Below, piece after piece: positions 12,240 to 24,585 of a stretch of 64,000 nt of DNA (within the stretch, counting starts at the first letter, position 1; each line of letters begins with the position of its first letter). Position numbers and translations under genes: made by a program. The DNA is taken from NCBI GenBank assembly GCA_013350335.1, contig CM023532.1:35775708-35839707 (forward strand). Reading direction: 5' to 3'. Source of the stretch: Chimonanthus salicifolius (taxonomy: Eukaryota > Streptophyta > Magnoliopsida > Laurales > Calycanthaceae). The notes below the pieces were generated by a model. It saw only the letters and a list, made by a program, of their open reading frames with translations, was not told where the DNA came from and ran no database searches.

Positions 12240-13908
12240 TTAAATAAATAAAATAGTAAAATGAACTAATTCTACAATGTCCTACATCAGTATATATGAT
12301 GTAAAGGGAATAAATTTTAAATTATGTTTAACTTAGGGATGTTCTAAAAGACCAACTAATTATAATTTGTCATGAAAGAATATAATTTTAAGATAAGTAA
12401 AGCATATGTCTTGAGATAGAATGCTTTAGTTGAATCGATTTTCTTTGTATTTTTATTTTATTATATATAATTTGACAAACATATCTACAATCAAAGCAGT
12501 CTCATTGAATTTTAAATCATTCTTCTATAAAACAATGAATCACGTTTGAATATATATGGGTTGGGCTTGGACTTTTCAGAAAAGCCCATGAACAATGTTT
12601 GGCTTTTCATTTTTAAAATTTTTATTCAATTTTTTATATATCTCATTCGATAAATTCTCCCTATTAAATTAATAATAATAGATCAAAATATTTATCTAAT
12701 AATTTATAATCTTCAAAAAACATAATTAATTATGAGTTCATATGACTCAATAAATCAAATTTTTTTTAAAAAAAAGTGATAATATCTATAATAATTTATC
12801 TATCTACCTAATTTTTAAAAATAATCGAACCCTTGAAAACTTTCCTCGAAAGGAGAGTCCGAAAGGATCCGACTTCCTCCATTTAAAAGTCAACGCTCGT
12901 TCTCTCAAAGGAAAGACAGCAAACTGAACTCTAAAGTTGGAGAAAAGTAGGAGGGAATTCCTCGTTTCCAAATATAAATCCAAATAATTTGGTACTGATT
13001 TGAAAATAAAAAATTAGCTTTATTAAGTATATATATAAATAAATAGTTAAAATAAAAACAATTATAATTACAAATTTTATTTATTTCACTTTTTGTACCC
13101 TACCTATCTATTATGAAAAGGCCCTCACTTGAATATGGACGCATAAAAAATTACTGAGATTAGATCAAAAAAGTCATACTTTTAGGGTTCCAAAAATTTA
13201 TATCATTTCTTTAAAATTAATTGACCAATTACTGAAATGATTACATTTTGAAAAACTAAAAACATTAATTAATTAGATCGATAAAGTTGTGATTCCCAAG
13301 ATTATGAATCTAAACCCTAATAAGAATCAGATGAGGAAGAACATAAATGGTTAAAAAAATATTCTCAAAATGAGGAATGGAATCAGGCTAAAGTCTCTTT
13401 CCCTTGCACTTTAAAGTTAGAACCCGACCAAGCCCATATTCTCAAATATCAAATCTCTATGAACCAATCATTTTCATGGCCAATCCAATTATACCAATCA
13501 CCCATTTTTGCTCCTATTAGTACTTTGTTGGGCCTTGCAAAAACCCTTAAAAATGTTGTTTTCTTCTTCATATTTAGATCCAATTCAAAATTTTAAGCAT
13601 TTAATGCATCTTCATCCCTAGATTGGATCATGATAGATAAAAAAATTATTCAATTAATATTTTTTATTTTAAAAATAGTTAGGCTAGTAAGATTTTACAA
13701 ACGAGGACATCTTGTCAAATGGATCATCGCTCCCACATAATTGGATTTTTTTATAGGTGATAATATAAATATGAGATATGAAGTATAAAGTTGGATTATC
13801 AATTGATAACCCAAGCCATATAATCTTAGTCTTTAAATTTTGAAGAATACAAGCTATTGATATTGAAAATTTTAAAATAAGAGATAAGATTATCGGATAG
13901 GGTCAGGT
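12240..13908. other. Intergenic DNA shared with unit B
   Basis: It matches about 25220-26858 closely and contains no open frame of note. It is A+T-rich, and the 13400-13690 part is nearly identical between copies. Confidence 0.5.
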
Positions 13909-14194
13909 TGAGAATTTCGAGCAGCGGGTCGAGTTGAGAAGATAAAAACCCGCATGAAATTCAGGTCGGGTCGGGTTGAGAATTTTACAAGTTAACTCGA
14001 CCCGACTCAGCTAAAATTAGGTTAAAATAGGTTCAAAATGCGGATCGAGTTAATTTGTGTTAGAATTCGGGTTGGGTCTGGTCGGGTCAAAAATTTCAAG
14101 TTGATAATTCGGGTCGAGTCGGGTTGGATTTCATAAAGGCATAAATATTAACTCGGGTCAATCCAACCCGCCCCAAGTTGCAGCCCTAAATATG
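13909..14194. mobile_element. Decayed MITE with GGGTCGGGTTG motifs
   Basis: The segment opens with TAGGGTCAGGTTG and closes with TTGCAGCCCTA. Between these are several GGGTCGGGTTG and CAACCCGACC motifs in both orientations. It lies exactly where similarity to unit B stops. Related motifs recur at 6060-6450, 35490-36090, 48700-48800, 55860-56230 and 57540-57880. No clear target-site duplication is seen. Confidence 0.5.
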
Positions 14195-14780
14195 GTCCTT
14201 AATGTAGTTCCAATCTAATGAAGAAATCTACCCTTATTAAACAAAAACTTTAGGCAGACTCTCTAGATAAAGAGACTCTTCATTATAATTTTAAGTGGGC
14301 CCTCATGTGACACATCTGTAGTATGTAAACAAATATGGAAGCAGTAGATAGGAAAATGATTTAGATATGTAGAAGACTATAAGAGAAATAGGTAGGAAAA
14401 TATGGACCTCCATTTTGCTAATTTCGCTTTGTGATTTTAGACTTTAAAAATTTAATTGGTGGAAGCTGTTAATGTCCATGGTCCATCTCATTGAAATAAG
14501 ATGCTTGGAAATAGGAGCTTTTCCTGAATTATATTAAGTCTTCTACCATTTCCACCCAACCATGTGTGGCCGGCCCAGTCTATGATAAATGTGCAATCCC
14601 GTATTGAAAATCAGAACCTTACTCCCCCGAGAGCTGCTCTTATTTGAATCCAGTGAATGAAGAAACCGGCCCAGGCAAGAATATTAGGCCCAATAATAAG
14701 ACATTATTGACCACCCTCAATTTGTTAAATTGGGAACCACAATTTCACGATAAAAAACCAATGATATCTCATGTTAATAG

Positions 14781-15102
14781 CAGGGGTCGAAAATTCGGGG
14801 CATCCGAATTTTTGGCCGATATGAGATTTTTCTCTCTCCTCAATTTTTTTTTTTTGAAAATCTCTGTGGCTTTTTTTTAAAAAAAATCATTTAAAATATT
14901 AAAAAAGGATTTTTTAAAAAAAGTAAAAAATATAAATGTCGGCCGAGATATCGACAGGGCCCATGCCGATATTTGTATTTTTTTAAAATAAAAAATATAA
15001 ATTGGCCGAGATCTCGGCCGATTTTTTTTTTTATCTCTGGCCGATACTATATGTATCGGCCGAGATATCTCGGTCGTGGAAATCTCGAGATTTTAACCCC
15101 TT
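14781..15102. mobile_element. hAT-like MITE with GGCCGA palindromes
   Basis: The 322-bp element starts CAGGGGTCGAAAATTCG and ends CGAGATTTTAACCCCTT, imperfect inverted ends in the CAGGG style of hAT transposons. A perfect 8-bp duplication GTTAATAG flanks it (14773-14780 and 15103-15110). The interior is rich in GGCCGAGATATCTCGG-like palindromes. It lies in the spacer between the duplicated units. Confidence 0.82.
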
Positions 15103-16150
15103 GTTAATAGGGTCCAACATTTTGTACTCTATTTGATGAAAATGGGCGTATTGAAATATCGGGCAACACGGCTTATTAGAGATGAAAAGAACCAAAAGGA
15201 TCTTCGACCAAACTCAATCTCCATTAATTTTATTTAAAATGGTTCATATATTAATAGATGGACCGAGCCCTAACAATCTGATATCTCGACTCATTTGCAT
15301 CTGAAGGCATTGGTTATTCATAATTCTAAGAGGGTCTGCCTTTGGTAGAAGTTCTAAACAAAGCCTATTAGTTATTGTTAAAAAGTTGTTAACAAATATT
15401 TTACAAGAGACTCATATACATTTTCACTACTTAAGTGATGATAAGTAGACAAAGGAACAAACTTGATTCATTCATTATCAAAAGCACCCTTTCAATTCTC
15501 CATTTCTAAAATAGAAGTTCGAATATGTTTGTTATTAATAATTCACACTTTATATTAAACAAAGTTGTCATTATTATCTAATGTCAAAATCTCATCTTTC
15601 TGAATTGATTTTTCAAGTTCTATTTCTCTATTTAACTCTATCATAAATCATACAGTCACTCTATCATCTATCATCTTTTTATTTTATCTCTTCATCCTTG
15701 TTGGACCTCTCCTCCTTGTGCTTGAAATATCTAACTGTTCAACTCCCTGTATTGGGGTCATGTTTAGTCTTCTACTTATATAATCAAACCACGTCAAACG
15801 AGTTTCTCACATTTTACTATTCATTAGAGCTATTGCAGCAATTTCTAAATCTAATCATTTAGAATTAATCCACTTCACATCAAATAAAGTAATAAATTAT
15901 ATTCTACTGAGCTTATTTGAGACATTTCCAACCATCTTTCAAAAACACTAGAGGCTAAAAAGATCATACTCAATACACAAAATCTTTTTCATTTAAATGC
16001 AGTCTCTTTGGTCATTCCATTATGGACGCCACTACCTATTCAGTGATATTTTACAGTAAATCTAAACAAAGAGTCCATGATAAATGACTTAAATAATAAT
16101 AATGATGATGTTGTGCAGCAAAACCGATGACAAATCGCTTTGAAAAATAA

Positions 16151-19100
16151 TTACGCAGGGAATAGATCCATTAGCTGAGACAATGTAATTGTGTGAAGAG
16201 GCTGAAGAAGAGGTATCCTCACGGTAGATAGTACTTTGGAAACATAATCCATGGTAGGTCGAGCTTGAGGATTGGAACGCAAGCATGCAAGTGCCAGCAC
16301 CAGTAGCAAGACTATTTCTTGCAAGTTATGATCTGGAGGAGGTGGGAGACGTGGGTCTAACACCTCCTTCAATACCATGTTTTTGCCCTCTGATGAAGAT
16401 ACTGATGCAATCACCTCTCCTGGATGCATACCCATCATCACTTCTAAAGCGACGACGCCGAAACTATAAACATCACATTTTTCAGTCACTCTCATTGTAT
16501 AAGCAGTTTCTGCGAGAAGGAAAAAAAGAAGTAAAATCATTACTTATCGATCAAAAGATAAAGAAAAAAAGTTTTTTTTTTTTTTGAGATGACACATGTA
16601 TCTCCACCTCTAACATTGGAGGTAAGACCAATTCCACAGATATACAAAATCACCCACAAGTCTCTTGTGTTAAGTAAGTGTAAGAGAAGTTGAATCCAAG
16701 ACCTCCTGTCTAATTCTAGACATTATAGACAAACTAATCTATCTATAATTTGAGAATCGAGAAACTCCAAGTATGAGTTGAGTAGCTTTTAGAATGAGCT
16801 AAGAACAATCCAAGTGGTGAAGTTTGACATTTAGAATGTGGCATGTTTTGTTGTCGTTAGCATATTAAAACTAAGCTATCTACTGAGTTCATCTCACTGT
16901 TGGATTGAAATTCTATTCAAAATTAACTCCACTTTGACAGTTACAAAACTGGTGACTTTTCAAATCCATTTATTTAATTTTTATGAAAAGTATTTGTTAG
17001 AGTTTGGCTTCGATTCAGAGTCTTTTTGAAATTAGATATTTCTATTTTTTTCTTCTCTCATACTTCTTCTCTACATCCTTTTTTCGTTGGGATTGTTTTT
17101 TATAACTGGTGTGTGTGGATTGGGAGATTTATACATACCGTGAGATTAGTCTCACTACCAATGTGGAATGGAGATACCCATGTTATATATAAAAAAAAAA
17201 GGTTGGGTGAAGTTTTGAGTTGTCTTAGCACTCTAGATAGTCAAATGATTAGATATGTATGAAACTTTACTTGCTTTTATCTAAGTGACATCCTATATAC
17301 ATTCAACTCAATCATGTGATCTCTTATTCATTTTTTGAGGGTATCTCAACACGAGCTCTTCTAATGCATGAAGGTATTGGATGACCACCACCACAAGTCA
17401 ATCAATGGCGAGGCAATTTAATCATCAAATGACAAACAAAGTAAATTTTCAAATTTCATAAAGCAATTTCTCCATTAAGCTAAAATAAAGAGGATAAAGG
17501 AGTTTGCATGGAAAATTTCAGGCCACAAATGTTAGAATTTACCTGGAGCAACGTATCCATAGGTGCCTGCAAGTGTAGACCAGTTTGATGAATCAAACTT
17601 GAGAAGCCTAGCAGTACCAAAATCAGAGATACAAGCCTCAAACTCCACATCGAGTAAAATATTGTTGCTCGACAAGTCGCGATGAACTACAGGAGGGTTG
17701 CAATCGTGGTGCATGTATGATAGAGCATGGACCACCGCTCTAATAACCTTCATCCTATTAGCCCAATTCAATTCCAAAGCTTGTTCCTCATTTCTTAATA
17801 TACCGGCTAAGCTGCCCCTCTCCATATACTCATAGACAAGAAATGAGCATCTTGCACTGGAACAAAACCCATAAAGCTTCACAATGTTGCGATGACGGAT
17901 TTCTGTCAATGCTCGAATCTCATTATTGAAACTTCTTGTGTCAACTAGCTCACCATCTTGTATTGGGTGAAGTTTCTTTACAGCTACTACCTGACCTGTA
18001 GGTAAATCCGCCCTGTAAACTCTCCCATATCCTCCTTGTCCAATGCAATATTTGTCATCAAAATTCTCTGTTGCATCGATGACATCTTTGTACTCAATCT
18101 TTTGATTAGGACTCCATATGGAAAGTAGATCTCCTTCACCATCTGTTTGGTTCAAATCATTCTTCTCTTCTTCTCTATTTCTTCTACTCCAATAAAATGC
18201 AACAGAGAGAAGAAAAGACACTCCCCCAAAAGCAACACAAATGGCAATCACAAGTTTTTCGCGCCTCTTATCATTATCTTCACTTAGGGAAGGGGAACTA
18301 CAATGTAGTAAGCCTTTTACTTCACCACATAAACCTCTGTTTCCAATGAATGCCCCTAATGGAGCATGTTGGAAAATTTTGTAGTTAGGAACGGGACCGT
18401 CCAAATCATTGTAGGAAAAGTTAATGGACATTAGACTGAGCATGCTGCCGAGAGAAGACGGAATGGAACCTGAGAGAATATTGTGGGACAGATTTAAACT
18501 TTGCAACATGCCTAGCTTTCCAAACTCTGGCGGTATATTTCCATTAAGCGAGTTGTAGCTAAGATCAATTGCCTCCAAGTTTGCCAGATTACCAATTTGG
18601 AAAGGAATGGTCCCATTCAAATGATTTCCACTCAAGTTCAAGTACCTTAGCTTAGAGCAAGTTTCAAGTTGTTGTGGTATTGACCCACTCAGCTTATTTT
18701 TTGATAGGTCTAGAATCTCCAAATTGGACAAATATCCAAGTTCTTGTGGTACCAAACCAGAAAGATGGTTACCCATCAACGTCAAATTGTAAAGAGAAGA
18801 TAAACTCCCTAATTCACTTGGTATTTCTCCCATCAAGTAGTTCGAAGAAAGATCGAGTTGACGGAGCTGAACCAATTTCCCAACAAGGCTAGGTACCGAA
18901 CCAGTAAGATTATTTTCAGAGATTTTCAGTGAGGTCAAACTTCGGCATTCCACCCAATTTGATGAGAACTCCCCAAAAAATCTATTGGAGCTCAAATCAA
19001 CGTATGATAAGTTGGGATGTACTCCAAAGCATTCTGAAATATTTCCAATGAATCGATTTCCATCAAGCCTAAGTCTTTCCAAGCTTCTGCAATTTTTCAA

Positions 19101-19922
19101 GCTAGAAGGAATGGCACCATTAAACTGGTTGCCGGGTAGAGTAAGGCGCCGAAGTGATCCACTTTTGCATAGTTGAGGCAAAGATCCAGACAAGTTGTTG
19201 AAACCCAAAGCAAGATTAGATAAATTTTGAAGATTTACTATCTCTTGAGGTAGGGAACCAGACAACTGATTCCCACGTAGAGAAAGCCACCTGAGTTTTG
19301 AAAGCTTTCCCACCTGTGGAGGAATTGGTCCACTGAGCTTGTTGGTTGAAAGCCTCAGCTCAATCAAATCATGGAGATTTCCTATCTCTGGAGGAATCAA
19401 ACCAGAAATTTTATTCTGGTAGAGATAGAGACTAGTCAGCATGGTCAGGTTTGCTACCGTCTGAGGGATGGAACCTGTGAACTTATTATAGGAGAGGTCC
19501 AGCTTATTCACGTTCTTGAGATTTCCAATTTCTAGAGGGATTTTTCCACCAAGTGTATTACTGCTGAGGTCGAGAATGGAGAGGTTTGGAAAGGAGGAGA
19601 AGCTGAAGTGTTGAAGATCACCTTGAAGGTTGCAATTGGTTAGGTTTATTTCTGCCACCTTTCCATATTTGCTGCATTTGATTCCTGTCCAATTACATGG
19701 AGACCCATTTCTGCTGCTGGTGTTGAGAGTTGGAAGAGACCATGCCTGGAGAGCTTGGCTTTGGAGGAGGCTCTGTTTCCAATTGAGGAGAGCTTCAGCT
19801 TCAACTTCTGCTGATTTTGATACTACTTCTGCACTAATACAGAGAACATAGGCAAAAGAAACTAGAAGAAGAAGAAGAATAATAGAAGGAAGAGTCCACG
19901 ATTTCTTGGTACCCATTTGCAT
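16151..19922 (-). CDS. MIK2-like LRR receptor kinase
   Basis: This is a plasma-membrane receptor kinase resembling MIK2 and At1g35710 of LRR-RLK subfamily XIIb, a group involved in peptide and cell-wall sensing. Exon 1 is 19922-17543 and exon 2 16509-16151, joined G|AA in a Glu codon. The product is 912 residues, normal for the family. It has a signal peptide (about 1-30), an N-terminal cap with CNWTGIKC, some 17-18 LRRs (about 90-560), a [10 protein letters not shown] cysteine pair, one transmembrane helix (about 600-620) and a Ser/Thr kinase domain with [16 protein letters not shown] and GTYGYVAPE, so it is an active-type RD kinase. ATG at 19922 was chosen as the first Met; a second lies two codons later. 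The 1,033-bp intron is long for this family. The transmembrane region lacks about six residues compared with unit A. The ligand is not predictable. Confidence 0.92.
16510..17542 (-). other. Long intron of the unit B receptor kinase
   Basis: This is the single intron of the receptor kinase (donor GGTAAATTC, acceptor TTCTCGCAG). It is about 1 kb, and unit A has an equivalent of about 1.47 kb (892-2359). Both contain an A-tract-headed repeat at 16576 and 950 that looks like an old insertion. No other gene lies inside. Confidence 0.75.
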
Positions 19923-19989
19923 GAAGTGCGATTTTTTGTTGCAGGTAGCATTCGATTCATATATAATCGATAAAAGTCGAGGAGGAAAC

Positions 19990-20745
19990 TGACCCAGCGG
20001 GGATCGGGTTAAGAAATTAGGATGGGTAACTTAATCTCAAGAAGACTAAATTGGGTGAATCGGATAGAACGATGATGGGGCTGGAAGAAGAGAAGAAGGG
20101 TGAAGGTGAAAATAACTATAGCAAACCTGGAAAACAGAGAGGCTGGTAATAGACATTCGGGAGCACAAGAACGCTGGCAGCAGAGGACGTCGACGCTAAA
20201 GCTGCAGAGGTGGGCTGAGATCTGGGACTGTTTGAGACGGACCTGGGCAGCAACGGAGTAGCAACGTTGGCTGTGGGGCGACGCTGGCTGGACGGCAGAA
20301 ATCTGGTGATGCCGGCGCTCCAGCAGCAAGAAGCAGCAAGTCTGGCAGTAGTTTTGCAGAGACAACAGAGAGAAGAGGGAGAGGAGACGTGAGAGAGGAA
20401 GCAAGGACAACAGTCCTGTTGTATTCAGAGAAGGAAAGAGTCAAAGGGAGAAGAAGACAGAAAAATAGGAGAAAAAAGAGCTGACGAGAGTGAAGACAGA
20501 GGGAGAGACGAATTCTCAATTCATTGATCAGTCTATTTATTACAACAAAAGTTGTTTATAAAAACTCAAAATTAAAAATAATAATAAAAGTAAAATATAA
20601 AAATAAAAGACAAAATAAATAATATTCTAAAAAAAATAGAAATAATATTTTTTTAAAAATAGTATCTGAAAAAAAATGTCAACTTCCTTTTTCATCATTC
20701 GATAATTTCAAAGACGATATTGAATTTCCTGACAAATTTGTAGCA
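19990..20745 (-). mobile_element. LTR-like insertion upstream of the receptor kinase
   Basis: Unit A reads straight through this point (about 4825-4831), whereas unit B carries about 750 bp of unrelated DNA. On the minus strand it begins TGCTACAAATTTG and ends CTGGGTCA, matching the TG...CA ends of an LTR. It has an A+T-rich first half, a TATA-like TAATAAATAG at 20542-20533, then a pyrimidine-rich leader, the usual U3-R-U5 arrangement. No internal region, primer site or second LTR follows, so a solo LTR is likely. The expected 5-bp duplication is imperfect (GAAAC and TGAAC) and about 4 bp of the target seem lost, so exact ends are uncertain. Open frames inside (such as 20410-20009) resemble no known protein. 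Confidence 0.55.
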
Positions 20746-21211
20746 TGAACTTCTCTTCTTTGTCATATCACAATTCAAGTCCAAGTTGTCCCTTCTTCTT
20801 CAACAGTTTCCGTACCGAAAGTGACTGAAGATATTATCACAACCTTGCAAAAAGATTAGGGCCTTATGAAATAGTAAAGAAAAAATATCCACTTTCGCTA
20901 TTTAGATATTTCAACTCCATCATCATTTTGAATTTTTTTTAAAATATTAATATAAATTATATCAGCCATATCGAATCGATATATATTGTCGATAAATAAG
21001 TTGTATGTTTGTATAATACGTATCGGTCGATATTAAATATCTTTTAAAACTGATATATTTTAGTTGATATATTTTGTATCGACAGATATTTCTACCCTTG
21101 CATATAACACTTAATAAATATTTATTATTTAATAAATAGTAATGTTTTTTTAAAAAATTAATTTAGTGTCCGAATTTAGAACCTAGTATGGATGCAGCAA
21201 TTTATTCAAAC

Positions 21212-21748
21212 TAGGGATTAAAAAATCGATTTAATCGATATATCGGCCGATATGTAAATATCGGCCGATACGCGATACGGACGATATATAGGCCGATATT
21301 TTTATCTCTCATACCGATATCGGAATTTTCTCTCTCCTCCGATATCTGAACCGTGAAAAAATCGCAAAAAACCGTAATGAACAGTGATGAACAGTGACAA
21401 AACCGTAAAAAATCGCAAAAAACCGTGAACACTACTGAGAACCGTAAACCCTGAACCGCAGAAAACCATGGAAAACAGCGAAAAACTGCGTAAAACCGCG
21501 AAAACCGCAAAAACCGTGAACCCCCCTGAGAACCGTAAACCCTGGAAAACCGTGGAAAACCGCGAAAAACCGTGTAAAAACCGCGAAAAACTGTATCGGT
21601 GTTTTAATTTTTTTTTTTTTTAAATACCGATATTTATGAATATCGGCCGATATTGTGACCGATATTTCGGACAGAATATCGGCTATATCGGCTGATATTC
21701 GGTATGTACGGCCGATACAATATGTATCGGCCGATATTTGGACCTTAG
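21212..21748. mobile_element. hAT-like element with palindromes and an AAAACCG minisatellite
   Basis: The 537-bp insertion is absent from unit A, which reads ATTCAAACC without interruption at about 6710. An 8-bp duplication ATTCAAAC flanks it (21204-21211 and 21749-21756). Both ends carry clusters of the palindrome ATATCGGCCGATAT. The middle (about 21350-21600) is an irregular minisatellite of AAAACCGTG and AAAACCGCG units. No coding region is credible. It is related to 14781-15102 and 52043-52128. Confidence 0.82.
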
Positions 21749-21756
21749 ATTCAAAC

Positions 21757-24380
21757 CACAGAGCTCTTTCAAAGGACCCAACCCCACAGAGCTCTTTCAA
21801 AGGACCCAACCCTGACTCGGTTGTCAAATGTGGCAGTTGTATTTGGCATTCATCATTGAATTAACCTTGTGAATAGATGGTCAATTATGACAGGTGAATA
21901 CATGGTCAATTAGTGACATGATGTTACTCATCTCATCTGTGTTTGACAATGGTCGTCCATTTTAATATGGATAAAATTGGTCAGTAGTCATAGAATAGAA
22001 TAAAATTCTTATTTTACCTCTATCGGTATACCACTCATCAAGAGTCAATTTATCGATATGCAAAATATATATATTCAAAATGGTGCTATCGGTATACCAA
22101 TACTTGATGAACGATACACCGATATGAATAAAATGGTAATTTCACTTCATTCCGTGTCTTCTAAGAAATTTTGCTAGTATTACGGTTAGTCTTAGTCAAT
22201 TTTTTATATTTTCTTTTTATAAAAAAGAAAAGTGGATTACTAATTTGATGAAAAACCTATAAAAAGTAGGGAAAGTTCATGTTTTTCCATTGTGATAAGG
22301 AAGTTGCTTTGAAATTTGAAACTCGAGAGAAGTGGGCCAGTATTTTAGTCAAGGCTTGGCTGCTTCTTCCCACTTTCCACAGTCGTTTTAAAACAAGTGC
22401 TTGGAAATGAGATACTATTATCTACAGTGAGTTTTTTTTTTTTTCACGCATTGAACTCGTACGTAGGTCTTGAACGTGGCTTAATTTTTTTTTAAACCAA
22501 CATTAATCTATTAATTATTTTGTGAAATTTCTCTCCTACACACGTGAATCACATGCGTGTACTAACATTCTAGTCACCACTCTTAAATTTAACTTAATTA
22601 TCTTTACTTTGGCCGGTAAAATTAATCTATCATTGTTGATATATCGTTGGTTACGTCATATCATCGAACACATTGGTGATATATCGCCTGTATCGATATA
22701 TCATTCTAGTCAAGTGTTGTCAAGTGTTGTCTGTTCAGTTTGCCACAATTGACTTTCCATACGGTCTTACACGTATACCACGTGAGAGGTAATATCAAAA
22801 CATTTCAACATACTAGTGTAATATACATAAATAAGTCAGAAGTTACAAATATTGAAATTCTCAAACTTAAGTTCGGTCTAAACTTAGAGAATCGTTCTTG
22901 GATTTAAGTGCAGTCTAAACTCGAAGAATCTTCTAGCGAATTAACTTAAATTGTAAAATCCAATTTTAATTAGATAATGGAACCATACAAATAATTAAAA
23001 TTAAAATTTAAAATATAATAAAATAATTCGATTATTCTAATTAAAATCAATTCAACACAATGAACAAAATTAAATTCAAAAGGATAAATTAACTTACCTC
23101 TTTTAATCTTCATCTTTCCCTGCTTGTTCCTTCTCTTATTCGTTGCTTTGCTGACAGCAGTGTCCTTGACCCATCTCTCTGTTTGGGTACTTTCTTACTT
23201 TCCATGATTTTATGAATTCTCTTCATTTGGTCTTTGCAGGAATCTTCATCTCAAAATACCCATTTCCTATTTAGAACAGGAGCACTAAGTTTGAAATTTT
23301 CCATTCTTAATTTTCCTTCTCTAATTTGATTTACTGCCTTGTTGGGTAACTAGGTGGGGTTTACATGGTGATGGGTTGGTGATGATGTGGGATTTGAAAT
23401 GGGCCCTCACTTTCCTCCATCGATCCAATGATGAATTTGAGCGATCAATTTCTCGATTTTAAATAATCAGTCGAGTTCGATGGAGTTCATGTGCCAGCAT
23501 CAAATAGTGAATTGTACTCACTCTCAATTTGAATTCATTTCTATTTCATCTCACCATTAGAATAAAAATCATTCAAATTAACCATATTTTGATTATTGAT
23601 CTTTACGCTTTTCAGCTTTTGAAAATTTTAACTTTTCACCTATTAAAAGAAAAGGAGAAACTAGTGTCACATTAACACAATATGAATGACTCAAACGAGT
23701 GGTAAAACTAAAAAGACTATTTTATAGAGATCAGCAGTCTTGATTGGTTAATCTTAGTTGAGGAGAGTTTAGTCTGCCACCTCCTACTTAAAAACAAAGT
23801 TTCATAAATACTATATTCTTAAAAAGATTTTTAATATATTCTTAATGTTTTGAAGTATTATCTTCTTTCTATTTCAATATGGCTTTAAAAATACTATATT
23901 ATCATTATTATACAATGATTTTTAAAGGATAACTCAATATTTTTTCTTTTTTTTGGATTAACGTGTGTAAAACTCAAATACAGTAATACTAAAACCTCTA
24001 TGGATGAGCCCACTATCTCTAAGGATGACTCAATATTTTTGCCTAACTTAAAAATCTTAAAAATTTATATAATTTTTTTTTAAAAATACCCTCAAAATAT
24101 AGTTAGATGGATTTCAATCTATTATTTGGACATGCCTTTTTGTCCCAGTCAAGTATAAGAAATTGAAGAAAACAATAAAATAGGGTCCAAAATCATGCTA
24201 ATGTCAATTCTAAAAATAATCAGTATGTGTTGATTTGAGAAAAAAAAGAGAGTTTTCAAAAGAATTTATAAAAATTGAGTTTCAAAATATCAAGGTTTGT
24301 CACACCTTTTTGGGAAAAAGTCAAAATTGGGAAATCATATTCATAGCACCTAAGAGTTGAGCAAATTGTAATTTTTTAGA
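21757..24380. other. Intergenic DNA of unit B
   Basis: It aligns with about 6715-7177 and 9046-11144 of unit A. A 27-bp direct repeat with GAGCTCTTTCAAAGGACCC occurs twice at about 21761-21815. The empty site of the unit A foldback element is at about 22215. No gene is recognised. Confidence 0.5.
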
Positions 24381-24388
24381 TTTATTAG

Positions 24389-24585
24389 GGGTAGTCATTA
24401 GACATCTTACTTTTCTTCTAGAAGACACCCTTTTTTGAAATTTAAGATGAAATTATCATTTGCTCTTCCGATGTGCATTTAAACAATGAAAGATTTTTCA
24501 AAATCGAAAGGCAAAATGGTAATTTCACCTTAAATTTAAAAAAAGAGTCTCCTAAGAGAAAAGTAGAGCGTCTAAATGATCACCC
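24389..24585. mobile_element. hAT-type MITE, copy 2
   Basis: This is the unit B orthologue of the MITE at 11153-11352, 197 bp, with the same 8-bp duplication TTTATTAG (24381-24388 and 24586-24593). Shared position and duplication show that the insertion happened before the block was duplicated. Confidence 0.88.

Larger units (their letters stand above)
1..13908 (+). repeat. Tandem segmental duplication, unit A
   Basis: This stretch matches 15643-26858 in direct orientation, so the window holds two tandem copies of a block carrying a receptor kinase gene and about 9 kb of its upstream DNA. Similarity is present at base 1, so the left edge lies outside the window. It ends near 13908, where unit A runs into a GGGTCGGGTTG-rich repeat. 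The unit is interrupted by insertions absent from unit B: a foldback element at 7178-9045, a MITE at 12030-12231 and a divergent block at about 4990-6600. Confidence 0.93.

Noticed and set aside
20009..20519. Two open frames of 107 and 133 codons upstream of the receptor kinase
   Set aside because: They fall in the LTR-like insertion, overlap in different frames and have low-complexity Leu/Ser/Pro composition.
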